Shown: positions 22,224 through 30,366 of the stretch, in pieces | Layout of the letters: every line of letters starts with the position of its first letter | Numbering within the stretch: position 1 is the first letter of the stretch | The notes under the pieces: generated by a model | Seen by the model: the letters and a program-made list of their open reading frames with translations, nothing else | Database searches by the model: none | What the model was told of the DNA's origin: nothing | Origin: Serratia plymuthica NBRC 102599 | Lineage (GTDB): Bacteria > Pseudomonadota > Gammaproteobacteria > Enterobacterales > Enterobacteriaceae | DNA length: 49,152 nt | NCBI RefSeq assembly: GCF_001590925.1 | Contig: NZ_BCTU01000037.1 | Span: forward strand, 1 to 49,152 | Direction: 5' to 3' | Translations under genes and position numbers: made by a program

Positions 22224-23990
22224 ATGAAAAAAACCAGACAGCAACAGTTAACCCGTTGGCTCAAAACTCAGAGCACGTTGGCGCAGCGTTGGCTGCGCCT
22301 TTCCATGCTGTTGGGGCTGATAAGCGGCATTCTGATTGTCGTGCAGGCATGGCTGTTGGCCGCCCTGCTCCACGCCCTGATTATCGAACACGCCCCGCGC
22401 GAACAGTTGATCCCCTCGTTTATCTGGTTGGCCGCCACTTTCGCGCTGCGCGCGTTGTTGAGCTGGCTGCGTGAACGCGTTGGTTTTATCTGCGGCCAGG
22501 TGATCCGCCAGCGTATGCGTCGGCAGGTGCTGGACAAACTTCAGCAGCTCGGCCCCGCCTGGATCCAGGGGAAACCGGCGGGCAGTTGGGCCAGCATCAT
22601 CGTTGAGCAGATCGAAGACATGCAGGATTATTACTCCCGCTATCTGCCGCAGATGTATCTGGCGGTGTTTATCCCGTTGCTGATCCTGATAACCGTATTT
22701 CCGATCAACTGGGCCGCCGGTCTGATTCTGTTGACGACCGCCCCGCTGATCCCGCTGTTTATGGCGCTGGTCGGCATGGGCGCCGCCGATGCCAATAGGC
22801 GCAACTTTGTGGCGCTGGCGCGGCTGAGCGGCAATTTCCTCGATCGCCTGCGCGGGTTGGATACGCTGCGTCTGTTTAACCGGGCTGAGGCGGAAACCGC
22901 GCAGATCGCCAAGTCGTCCGAGGATTTCCGCAGCCGCACCATGGAAGTGCTGCGGCTGGCGTTCCTGTCATCGGCGGTGCTGGAGTTCTTTGCCTCCATC
23001 TCCATCGCCGTGGTGGCGGTCTATTTTGGCTTCTCCTTCCTTGGCGAGCTGAATTTCGGCAGCTACGGCACCGGCGTTACGCTGTTTGCCGGCTTCCTGG
23101 TGCTGATTCTGGCTCCGGAGTTCTTCCAGCCGCTGCGCGATCTGGGCGCTTTCTATCATGCCAAAGCGCAGGCCGTGGGCGCCGCAGAAGCGTTGGAAAC
23201 TTTCCTCGGCGCCGAAGGCGAGCAAAGGGGCACTGGCACGCAGGAGCTGAATACCGATGCACCGCTGGAGTTAAAAGCGCAGGATCTGGAAATTCTGTCG
23301 CCAAACGGCGTGCTGCTGGCCGGCCCTCTGAGTTTCACCCTGTCCGCACACCAGCGCATTGCTCTGGTCGGGCTGAGCGGCGCCGGCAAAAGCTCCTTGC
23401 TGAATCTGCTGCTCGGCTTCCTGCCCTATCGCGGTTCACTGACGGTCAACGGCACCGAGCTGCGTGAGCTGGCGGCAGAAGGCTGGCGTCGGCAGCTCGG
23501 CTGGGTGGGACAAAACCCGCACCTGCCGGCGCAAACGCTACGAGCAAATATTCTGCTGGGTCACCCGCAGGCGAGTGAAGCCCAATTGCAACAGGCGGTG
23601 GAGCAGGCTTACGTCAGCGAGATCTTGCCGCATTTGCCGCTGGGCCTGGACACTGAGGTCGGCGATAGCGCCGCACGTCTGTCCGTCGGCCAGGCGCAAC
23701 GCGTGGCGGTCGCCCGGGCGCTCATCAGCCCACGCCGTTTGCTGTTGCTGGATGAGCCTGCAGCCAGCCTCGACGCTCACAGCGAGCGACGAGTCATGCA
23801 GGCGCTCAACGCAGCCTCGCATCAGCAAACCACCCTGCTGGTCACACACCAGTTGGAAGACACCGAAGATTACGACCAGATCTGGGTTATGGAAGGCGGG
23901 CGGATCGTGCAGCAAGGCGATTACGCCACGCTGAGCGCCCAACCTGGGTTGTTCGCCAATCTGATCGCACACCGCAGCGGGGAGCTATAA
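22224..23990 (+). CDS. cydD: CydD, ABC exporter subunit for cysteine/glutathione and cytochrome bd assembly
   Basis: Half of the heterodimeric ABC transporter CydDC, which exports cysteine and glutathione to the periplasm and is needed for cytochrome bd assembly. The ATG at 22224 gives 588 aa, exactly the E. coli length, starting MKKTRQQQLTRWLK. The in-frame ATG-less extension from 22182 is not supported. Six membrane helices occupy residues ~20-320. Walker A GLSGAGKSS is near 385, the signature LSVGQAQR near 486 (degenerate from LSGGQ, as in E. coli CydD), and Walker B LLLLDEPAASLD follows. It is followed 2 bp later by cydC. The E. coli order places it right after trxB. Confidence 0.97.
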   Translation: MKKTRQQQLTRWLKTQSTLAQRWLRLSMLLGLISGILIVVQAWLLAALLHALIIEHAPREQLIPSFIWLAATFALRALLSWLRERVGFICGQVIRQRMRRQVLDKLQQLGPAWIQGKPAGSWASIIVEQIEDMQDYYSRYLPQMYLAVFIPLLILITVFPINWAAGLILLTTAPLIPLFMALVGMGAADANRRNFVALARLSGNFLDRLRGLDTLRLFNRAEAETAQIAKSSEDFRSRTMEVLRLAFLSSAVLEFFASISIAVVAVYFGFSFLGELNFGSYGTGVTLFAGFLVLILAPEFFQPLRDLGAFYHAKAQAVGAAEALETFLGAEGEQRGTGTQELNTDAPLELKAQDLEILSPNGVLLAGPLSFTLSAHQRIALVGLSGAGKSSLLNLLLGFLPYRGSLTVNGTELRELAAEGWRRQLGWVGQNPHLPAQTLRANILLGHPQASEAQLQQAVEQAYVSEILPHLPLGLDTEVGDSAARLSVGQAQRVAVARALISPRRLLLLDEPAASLDAHSERRVMQALNAASHQQTTLLVTHQLEDTEDYDQIWVMEGGRIVQQGDYATLSAQPGLFANLIAHRSGEL

Positions 23991-23992
23991 TC

Positions 23993-25729
23993 ATGCGCGT
24001 TTTGCTGCCGTTCCTGGCGCTATACCGTCGTCACAGCCTGCTGATCTGCCTGGGCATCCTGCTGGCCATCGTCACGCTGCTGGCCAGTATCGGCCTGTTG
24101 GCGCTTTCCGGCTGGTTCCTCGCCGCATCGGCGCTCGCCGGGCTAGCGGGCCTGTTTACCTTCAACTACATGTTGCCGGCTGCCGGCGTGCGTGGCGCGG
24201 CGATCTTCCGCACCGCCGGGCGCTACGCAGAGCGCGTGGTCAGTCACGACGCCACCTTCCGCGTTCTTTCTCATCTGCGGGTATTTACCTTTAAAAAGAT
24301 CCTGCCGCTGTCACCGGGCGGCATCGCCCGTTTCCGGCAGGCCGACCTGCTTAACCGGCTGGTGGCGGACGTCGATACGCTGGACCATCTGTATCTGCGG
24401 GTGATCTCGCCGTTAGTCAGCGCCGCGGTGGTGATCATCGTGGTCACCTACGGCCTCAGTTGGCTGGACAGCTCGCTGGCCCTGACGCTGGGCGGTATTT
24501 TGTTGCTGCTGCTGCTGTTGGTACCACCGGTATTCTACCGCGCCGGCAAACCGATTGGCGGCCAGCTGACCGCCCTGCGCGGCCAGTACCGCACCGATCT
24601 GACCACCTGGCTGCAGGGCCAGGCAGAACTGGTGGTGTTCGGCGCAGTCAATGATTTCCGCGCCAGTCTGGATGCCACCGAACGGCACTGGCAGCGCCGC
24701 CAATGGCAACAGGCTTCGCTGGGGGGGATCGCGCAGGGGGTGATGATCCTGGCCAGCGGCCTGACGGTAACGCTGTTGCTGTGGCTCACCGCCGGCGGCA
24801 TAGGTGGCGATACCCAACCCGGCGCGCTGATTGCGCTGTTCGTGTTTGCCGCGCTGGCCTCGTTTGAAGCGCTGATGCCGGTCGCCGGAGCCTTCCAGCA
24901 TCTCGGCCAGGTCATCGCTTCCGCCACACGGGTAAAACAGGTTATCGATCGGCAGCCGGAAGTCACTTTCCCGGCCAGCGGCCCGGCGGCCGGGAACGGC
25001 GCTGCGTTAAGCCTGCAACAGCTCACCTTTAGCTATCCCGACCAACCTCTGCCGGTGTTGCAAGACGTCACGCTGGAGATTGCCACCGGGGAACACATTG
25101 CGCTGCTAGGGCGAACCGGCTGCGGCAAATCTACCCTGTTGCAGTTGTTAACCCGCGCCTGGAACGCCGATAGCGGCAGCATGCTGCTCAACGGCCAGCC
25201 GCTCAGCGCCTATGATGAAACTACGCTGCGCCAGATGACCACCGTCGTCAGCCAGCGGGTGCATATTTTCAGCAACACGCTGCGGGAAAACCTGCGCATC
25301 GCCGCCCCGACGGCGGCCGACGAACAGTTACGCGACGTGTTGTGCCAGGTCGGGCTGGAAAAGTTGTTGGAAAACGAAGGGCTAAACGCCTGGCTTGGGG
25401 ATGGCGGCCGCCAGCTTTCCGGCGGTGAACAACGTCGCCTGGGTATTGCCCGCGCGTTGTTGCATCAGGCGCCTCTGCTGTTGCTCGACGAACCGACCGA
25501 GGGCCTGGACGCCGAAACCGAACAGCAGATCCTGGCGCTGTTGCGCCGGCACTGCCAGGGTAAAACGCTCATCCTGGTGACTCACCGCCTGTATGGGCTC
25601 GAACATCTTGACCGCATCTGCGTGATGGACGGCGGCCGGATTGTCGAACAGGGCGACCACCTTACCCTGATGCGCCGGCAAGGGCGTTATGCCCGTTTCC
25701 GCCAGCGCATCAGTGGGATACCGCTTTAA
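23993..25729 (+). CDS. cydC: CydC, ABC exporter subunit for cysteine/glutathione and cytochrome bd assembly
   Basis: Partner of CydD in the inner-membrane ABC transporter that delivers reductant to the periplasm. The 578-aa product has an N-terminal membrane domain, starting MRVLLPFLALYRRH, and a C-terminal nucleotide-binding domain with Walker A LLGRTGCGKST (~372-381), signature LSGGEQRRLGIARALL (~475) and Walker B LLLLDEPTEGLD. The ATG lies 2 bp after the cydD stop, with GGGGAG upstream inside the end of cydD, so translation is probably coupled. The aat gene follows after 30 bp with no terminator visible, suggesting one transcript. Confidence 0.97.
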   Translation: MRVLLPFLALYRRHSLLICLGILLAIVTLLASIGLLALSGWFLAASALAGLAGLFTFNYMLPAAGVRGAAIFRTAGRYAERVVSHDATFRVLSHLRVFTFKKILPLSPGGIARFRQADLLNRLVADVDTLDHLYLRVISPLVSAAVVIIVVTYGLSWLDSSLALTLGGILLLLLLLVPPVFYRAGKPIGGQLTALRGQYRTDLTTWLQGQAELVVFGAVNDFRASLDATERHWQRRQWQQASLGGIAQGVMILASGLTVTLLLWLTAGGIGGDTQPGALIALFVFAALASFEALMPVAGAFQHLGQVIASATRVKQVIDRQPEVTFPASGPAAGNGAALSLQQLTFSYPDQPLPVLQDVTLEIATGEHIALLGRTGCGKSTLLQLLTRAWNADSGSMLLNGQPLSAYDETTLRQMTTVVSQRVHIFSNTLRENLRIAAPTAADEQLRDVLCQVGLEKLLENEGLNAWLGDGGRQLSGGEQRRLGIARALLHQAPLLLLDEPTEGLDAETEQQILALLRRHCQGKTLILVTHRLYGLEHLDRICVMDGGRIVEQGDHLTLMRRQGRYARFRQRISGIPL

Positions 25730-25759
25730 AATGGCCTGTAGAGGACGCTGAGACCTTTT

Positions 25760-26485
25760 ATGCGTATTGTTAAGCTGTCACCACAGTCACTCGCGTTTCC
25801 CTCGCCAGAGGGCGCACTGCGCGATCCTAACGGCCTGCTGGCCATTGGCGGCGACCTGACGGCGCCGCGTTTGCTGGCCGCCTATGAGCGCGGTATCTTC
25901 CCCTGGTTTTCGCCGGGGGAGCCCATTCTGTGGTGGTCGCCTGACCCGCGTGCCGTGTTGTTCCCGGCGCAATACCATATCAGCCGCAGCCTGAAACGCT
26001 TTCTGAGCGGCAATCCCTTTCGCATTACGCTTAACCACGACTTTGCAGCGGTAATAGCCGCTTGCGCCGTTCGGCCGCATGAGGGCACCTGGATCGGCCC
26101 GGAGGTGCAGCACGCCTATCTGCATCTGCACCGCCTCGGTTTCGCCCATTCAGTCGAGGTATGGCAGGATAAAGAGCTGGTAGGCGGCATGTACGGCGTG
26201 GCGCAGGGCGCGCTGTTCTGCGGCGAATCGATGTTTAGTCGCACCACCAACGCCTCCAAGTGCGCGCTATTGGCTTTTTGTCGGCATTTTGCCGCTTATG
26301 GCGGAGAATTGATTGACTGTCAGGTGCTTAACGCTCACACTGCCACGCTGGGAGCGAGAGAAATCCCCCGCCGCCAATTTTTACAACAGCTCAGTAACCT
26401 CCAACGCAAGCCGTTAGCACCGGAATGCTGGGCAGCGCAAGTGTTACCCCCACAGCAGGCTGAACCACCCTCCCCAACAAACTAA
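25760..26485 (+). CDS. aat: Leucyl/phenylalanyl-tRNA--protein transferase
   Basis: Transfers Leu or Phe from tRNA to the N-terminal Lys or Arg of proteins, making N-degrons for ClpS/ClpA recognition. The 241-aa protein matches E. coli Aat (234 aa), from [20 protein letters not shown] through [30 protein letters not shown], and the strongly conserved [19 protein letters not shown]. It lies 30 bp downstream of cydC and 106 bp upstream of infA, the usual enterobacterial order. It stands close to its pathway partners clpS and clpA, encoded on the other strand past infA. Confidence 0.98.
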   Translation: MRIVKLSPQSLAFPSPEGALRDPNGLLAIGGDLTAPRLLAAYERGIFPWFSPGEPILWWSPDPRAVLFPAQYHISRSLKRFLSGNPFRITLNHDFAAVIAACAVRPHEGTWIGPEVQHAYLHLHRLGFAHSVEVWQDKELVGGMYGVAQGALFCGESMFSRTTNASKCALLAFCRHFAAYGGELIDCQVLNAHTATLGAREIPRRQFLQQLSNLQRKPLAPECWAAQVLPPQQAEPPSPTN

Positions 26486-26573
26486 TTTTGCGGAAACGGT
26501 GCAATGTTCACCGACACGTCTTTACATAATGTGGGTTTTTCGGCATTATCTTGCCGGTTAAAAACTAAGGTAG

Positions 26574-26809
<236 letters not shown>

Positions 26810-26810
<1 letters not shown>

Positions 26811-26834
26811 TCGGCTCACTCGTCGCCAGCCGAT
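26810..26834 (+). terminator. Hairpin overlapping the infA stop
   Basis: ATCGGCT (26810-26816), 11-base loop, AGCCGAT (26828-26834). The left arm includes the last base of the infA stop codon. No T-run follows, so its role as a terminator is doubtful. It may protect the mRNA end. Confidence 0.4.
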
Positions 26835-26861
26835 GGCGGCACCGAGGATGTAACCCCTCCG

Positions 26862-26944
26862 GAGCCCTTTCCGTTTACCCCCGTAGCAACGTTCAACATC
26901 GAGTTGCAAGAGCGCAGGTAAACCGAGAGGGCTCGCTCATTTTT
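26862..26944 (+). ncRNA. Long structured hairpin between infA and clpA (terminator or unknown RNA)
   Basis: The left arm is 26862-26879 (GAGCCCTTTCCGTTTACC) and the right arm 26917-26934 (GGTAAACCGAGAGGGCTC). Seventeen of 18 positions pair, counting one G-U wobble. The 37-base loop contains a second stem, GCAAC (26886-26890) with GTTGC (26903-26907). A T5 run follows at 26940-26944, after a 5-base gap. It could be the infA terminator or a stable small RNA. It has no T-loop or other tRNA-like signature, so it is not the serW tRNA of E. coli. I know of no family for it. Confidence 0.45.
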
Positions 26945-26974
26945 GTAGTGGTGATGAAATACTTTCACCCATAA

Positions 26975-27002
26975 AAAAAGCGATGCCGAAGCATCGCTTT
27001 TT
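26975..27002. terminator. Terminator between infA and clpA
   Basis: AAAAAGCGATGC (26975-26986), loop CGAA, GCATCGCTTTTT (26991-27002). The GNRA-like tetraloop and A/T flanks allow bidirectional use. It is 22 bp from the clpA stop and is the clpA terminator on the minus strand. Confidence 0.92.
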
Positions 27003-27024
27003 CATTATCTGGACTGGCCGGCCT

Positions 27025-29304
27025 TTAGTGCACCGCACCTTCATCCGCTTTGCGTTTCTGCGCACTGAGGAAGTGGTAAGTCAGTTTCTGGTTGTCTTTG
27101 TCCAGTTCGACCTTCACCGAGCCGCCGTCCACCAGTGAACCGAACAGCAGTTCGTTGGCCAACGGTTTCTTCAGGTTTTCCTGCATCACACGCGCCATCG
27201 GACGAGCGCCCATCGCACGGTCATAGCCTTTCACCGACAGCCAGTCACGCGCTTCGTCGCTCACTTCCAGTGACACGCCCTTCGCATCCAACTGTGCCTG
27301 CAGTTCGACAATAAACTTATCGACAACCTGCTGGATCACCGTGGTCGACAGATGGTTGAACCAAAGAATGTTGTCCAGACGGTTACGGAACTCCGGCGTG
27401 AACACTTTTTTGATCTCTTCCATCGCATCGGTGCTGTTGTCCTGCTGCACCAGACCGATCGATTTGCGTTCGGTTTCACGAACCCCGGCGTTGGTGGTCA
27501 TCACCAGGATCACGTTGCGGAAGTCCGCCTTGCGACCGTTGTTATCGGTCAGGGTACCATTGTCCATAACCTGCAACAGCAGGTTGAACACATCCGGATG
27601 CGCCTTCTCGATTTCATCCAGCAACACCACAGAGTGCGGATGTTTGAGCACCGCATCGGTCAGCAGCCCGCCCTGATCGTAACCGACGTAGCCCGGAGGC
27701 GCACCAATCAAGCGGCTGACGGTATGACGTTCCATATATTCGGACATGTCAAAACGCAGCAGCTTGATATCCATCGCCTTCGCCAACTGCACCGTCACCT
27801 CGGTTTTCCCGACGCCGGTTGGCCCGGCAAACAGGAAGGAACCGACAGGTTTGCGATCGTGGCCCAGACCCGCACGGCTCATTTTGATCGCTTCGGTCAG
27901 CGCTTCGATCGCCTGATCCTGACCGAACACCAGCATTTTCAGACGGTCGCCCAAGCTTCTCAGCACATCGCGATCGCTTGCCGATACGGTTTTTTCCGGG
28001 ATACGCGCAATGCGCGCAACCACGGACTCAATGTCCGCAACGTTGACGGTTTTCTTGCGTTTGCTGATCGGCATCAGCCGGCTGCGAGCGCCCGCCTCGT
28101 CGATCACGTCAATAGCCTTGTCCGGCAGGTGACGGTCGTTGATGTACTTCACCGACAGCTCAACAGCCGCACGCACCGCCTTGGCGGTATAACGCACATC
28201 ATGGTGCGCTTCGTACTTGGTTTTCAGACCGTTGATGATCTGAATGGTCTCTTCCGGCGTCGGCTCGGTAATGTCGATTTTCTGGAAGCGACGGGCCAGC
28301 GCACGGTCTTTTTCGAAAATGTTGCTGAATTCCTGATAAGTGGTGGAGCCAATCACCCGGATCTTGCCGCTGGAGAGCAGCGGTTTGATCAGGTTGGCCG
28401 CATCCACCTGCCCACCGGAAGCCGCACCGGCACCGATGATGGTGTGGATCTCATCGATAAACAGGATGCTGCTCTTGTCCTGCTCCAGCTGTTTCAGCAA
28501 CGCCTTGAAGCGTTTCTCGAAGTCGCCGCGGTATTTGGTACCGGCCAGCAGCGAACCGATGTCCAGGGAATACAGCGTGCAATCCGCCATCACTTCCGGG
28601 ACGTCGCCCTGCACGATACGCCAGGCCAGCCCTTCGGCAATGGCGGTTTTACCCACGCCGGACTCGCCGACCAACAGCGGGTTGTTTTTACGACGGCGGC
28701 ACAGCACCTGAATAGCGCGCTCCAGCTCTGGGTCGCGGCCAATCAGGGGATCGATTCCGCCCACACGGGCCAACTGGTTGAGGTTGGTGGTGAAGTTTTC
28801 CATACGGTCTTCCCCTCCGGACTGCTCTTCGTTCACCGGGTTTTCCGCATTTGGCGCTTGGCCCGGCTCGTCTTTACGTGTGCCATGTGAAATGAAATTC
28901 ACTACGTCAAGACGGCTGACGTCGTGTTTGCGCAGCAGATAAGCCGCCTGCGACTCCTGCTCGCTGAAAATCGCCACCAGCACGTTGGCACCGCTGACTT
29001 CGCTGCGGCCGGAAGACTGCACATGGAATACGGCACGCTGCAGCACGCGCTGGAAGCTTAGCGTCGGCTGAGTGTCGCGCTCTTCTTCGCTGGCAGGCAA
29101 CGTCGGCGTGGTTTGTTCGATAAAGGCTTCCAGTTCCTGGCGCAGTGCGGCCAGGTCTACCGTACATGCCTCAAGCGCCTCTCGCGCGGCAGGGTTGCTG
29201 AGTAACGCCAGCAACAGGTGCTCCACGGTCATAAACTCGTGTCTGTGCTCACGCGCTCTGGCGAAAGCCATGTTGAGACTGAGTTCCAGTTCTTGATTGA
29301 GCAT
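27025..29304 (-). CDS. clpA: ATP-dependent Clp protease, ATPase subunit ClpA
   Basis: AAA+ unfoldase that feeds substrates, including N-end-rule proteins delivered by ClpS, into ClpP. From the ATG at 29304 it is 759 aa (E. coli 758), starting MLNQELELSLNMAF. The N domain (residues ~1-140) binds ClpS. D1 has Walker A LLVGESGVGKT (~212) and Walker B ILFIDEIH; D2 has Walker A FAGPTGVGKT and Walker B VVLLDEIEKAHP. The ClpP-binding IGL loop (KSIGLVQQD) is also present. GGGAGGTG lies 5 bases before the chosen start; an earlier in-frame codon at 29328 would add eight unsupported residues. It lies 27 bp after clpS. clpP is not in the window. Confidence 0.98.
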   Translation of the reverse strand: MLNQELELSLNMAFARAREHRHEFMTVEHLLLALLSNPAAREALEACTVDLAALRQELEAFIEQTTPTLPASEEERDTQPTLSFQRVLQRAVFHVQSSGRSEVSGANVLVAIFSEQESQAAYLLRKHDVSRLDVVNFISHGTRKDEPGQAPNAENPVNEEQSGGEDRMENFTTNLNQLARVGGIDPLIGRDPELERAIQVLCRRRKNNPLLVGESGVGKTAIAEGLAWRIVQGDVPEVMADCTLYSLDIGSLLAGTKYRGDFEKRFKALLKQLEQDKSSILFIDEIHTIIGAGAASGGQVDAANLIKPLLSSGKIRVIGSTTYQEFSNIFEKDRALARRFQKIDITEPTPEETIQIINGLKTKYEAHHDVRYTAKAVRAAVELSVKYINDRHLPDKAIDVIDEAGARSRLMPISKRKKTVNVADIESVVARIARIPEKTVSASDRDVLRSLGDRLKMLVFGQDQAIEALTEAIKMSRAGLGHDRKPVGSFLFAGPTGVGKTEVTVQLAKAMDIKLLRFDMSEYMERHTVSRLIGAPPGYVGYDQGGLLTDAVLKHPHSVVLLDEIEKAHPDVFNLLLQVMDNGTLTDNNGRKADFRNVILVMTTNAGVRETERKSIGLVQQDNSTDAMEEIKKVFTPEFRNRLDNILWFNHLSTTVIQQVVDKFIVELQAQLDAKGVSLEVSDEARDWLSVKGYDRAMGARPMARVMQENLKKPLANELLFGSLVDGGSVKVELDKDNQKLTYHFLSAQKRKADEGAVH

Positions 29305-29331
29305 AAGCACCTCCCCAATAGTTGCCAAAAT

Positions 29332-29652
29332 CTAGGCTTTTTCCAGCGTACAGAGCAACGGATGCTCGTTCTCCCTTGCATAACGGTTCACGTGTACGAC
29401 CTTGGTTTCCGCCACCTCGGCGGTAAAAACACCGCAGATCGCCTTGCCTTGATAGTGGACCGTGAGCATCAGTTGCGTTGCACGTTCAATATCATAAGAA
29501 AAGAACTTTTGCAGAACGTCAATCACAAATTCCATCGGTGTGTAATCGTCGTTGTTAAGTATAACTTTATACATAGACGGCGGTTTTACCGCATCGATTT
29601 GTTTTTCTTCGGCCAAGTGTTCAAAATTCAGCCAATCGTTGTTATTGCCCAT
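29332..29652 (-). CDS. clpS: ClpS adaptor protein
   Basis: Adaptor that binds N-degrons (Leu, Phe, Tyr, Trp) and delivers them to ClpA. The 106 aa equal the E. coli length. A flexible N-terminal tail is followed by the core [18 protein letters not shown], whose Asn-Asp residues form the N-degron pocket, and the conserved VMLTVH-like stretch (here [22 protein letters not shown]). It is upstream of clpA with 27 bp between them, so a clpS-clpA operon is expected. It is divergent from cspD across 357 bp. Confidence 0.99.
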   Translation of the reverse strand: MGNNNDWLNFEHLAEEKQIDAVKPPSMYKVILNNDDYTPMEFVIDVLQKFFSYDIERATQLMLTVHYQGKAICGVFTAEVAETKVVHVNRYARENEHPLLCTLEKA

Positions 29653-29863
29653 TGCTGCTCATCTTCTCTGCTCTGTCCTCTGATATGGGGACAGGTTCCG
29701 GTTATTCAAAGTGGGGTATCACTACTATTTTATCATCTTCGTCATCATCTCGCCGTACTGGAACGTGCGCAAAAATCTCTGACAAATTGTTACCAAACAA
29801 TGTCAATAGCGTTAACTGCTTCAAACTTTGATGAACTGCTTCCTGCGGACAAAAGCCGATCCC

Positions 29864-29891
29864 TTGACGTGATGATCATTTGCTCTAGAGT
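29864..29891 (+). promoter_or_regulatory. Probable sigma-70-type promoter of cspD
   Basis: TTGACG (29864-29869) and TAGAGT (29886-29891) are spaced by 16 bp. A start near 29898 would give a leader of about 110 nt that includes a small hairpin, ACCTGCC-TTT-GGCGGGT (29940-29956). The rest of the 357-bp clpS-cspD gap shows no gene. Confidence 0.55.
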
Positions 29892-30009
29892 GTAAATTCG
29901 TGAGCTGGTGGTCTTTTAACCGCCCCGTGCTCATCTGCTACCTGCCTTTGGCGGGTGCGAATTCAGTTATTCATCTCACCTAAAATAGCGTTGCGAGGGA
30001 TGTAAAAGC

Positions 30010-30231
30010 ATGGAGACGGGTACTGTTAAATGGTTCAACAACGCCAAAGGGTTTGGGTTTATCTGTCCTGAAGGCGGCGGCGAAGACATATTCGCCCATT
30101 ATTCAACGATTAAAATGGATGGGTACAGGACACTAAAGGCCGGCCAACAGGTCAGTTTTGACGTGCACCAAGGGCCGAAAGGGAACCATGCGAGTCTTAT
30201 TGTGCCGCTGGAAAGCGAGGCACTGGCCTAA
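30010..30231 (+). CDS. cspD: Cold-shock-like protein CspD
   Basis: Single-stranded-nucleic-acid-binding OB-fold protein that inhibits replication initiation and elongation in stationary-phase E. coli. The 73-aa product, METGTVKWFNNAKGFGFICP, has RNP1 KGFGFI and RNP2 DIFAHY, followed by the CspD-typical MDGYRTLKAGQQVSFDVHQGPKGNHAS, which separates it from CspA. The ATG at 30010 has GAGGG upstream. It is divergent from clpS, the usual enterobacterial arrangement. In E. coli its level is kept low by Lon and it is induced by starvation; the leader here may carry control, but I see no defined site. Confidence 0.98.
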   Translation: METGTVKWFNNAKGFGFICPEGGGEDIFAHYSTIKMDGYRTLKAGQQVSFDVHQGPKGNHASLIVPLESEALA

Positions 30232-30265
30232 ACGCCGATGCAGAGCCAGCCTAAAGCAACCCGCT

Positions 30266-30299
30266 AAAAATGCCAGCCGCCGTGTGACTGGCATTTTTT
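30266..30299. terminator. Terminator between cspD and macB
   Basis: AAAAATGCCAG (30266-30276), 11-base loop, CTGGCATTTTT (30288-30298), with a T6 run. It serves cspD and could also serve macB read in the other direction. Confidence 0.9.
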
Positions 30300-30366
30300 A
30301 TTATACGCTATAATGTCGAGTTGCCACTAATCACGCCGCAGCGTCAAATACCACGGAGATAGGCTA

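Noticed and set aside
26811-26972. Possible tRNA-Ser (serW) between infA and clpA
   Set aside because: No T-loop (GGTTCRA) or CCA-ended acceptor stem on either strand; the inverted repeats do not fold as a cloverleaf.
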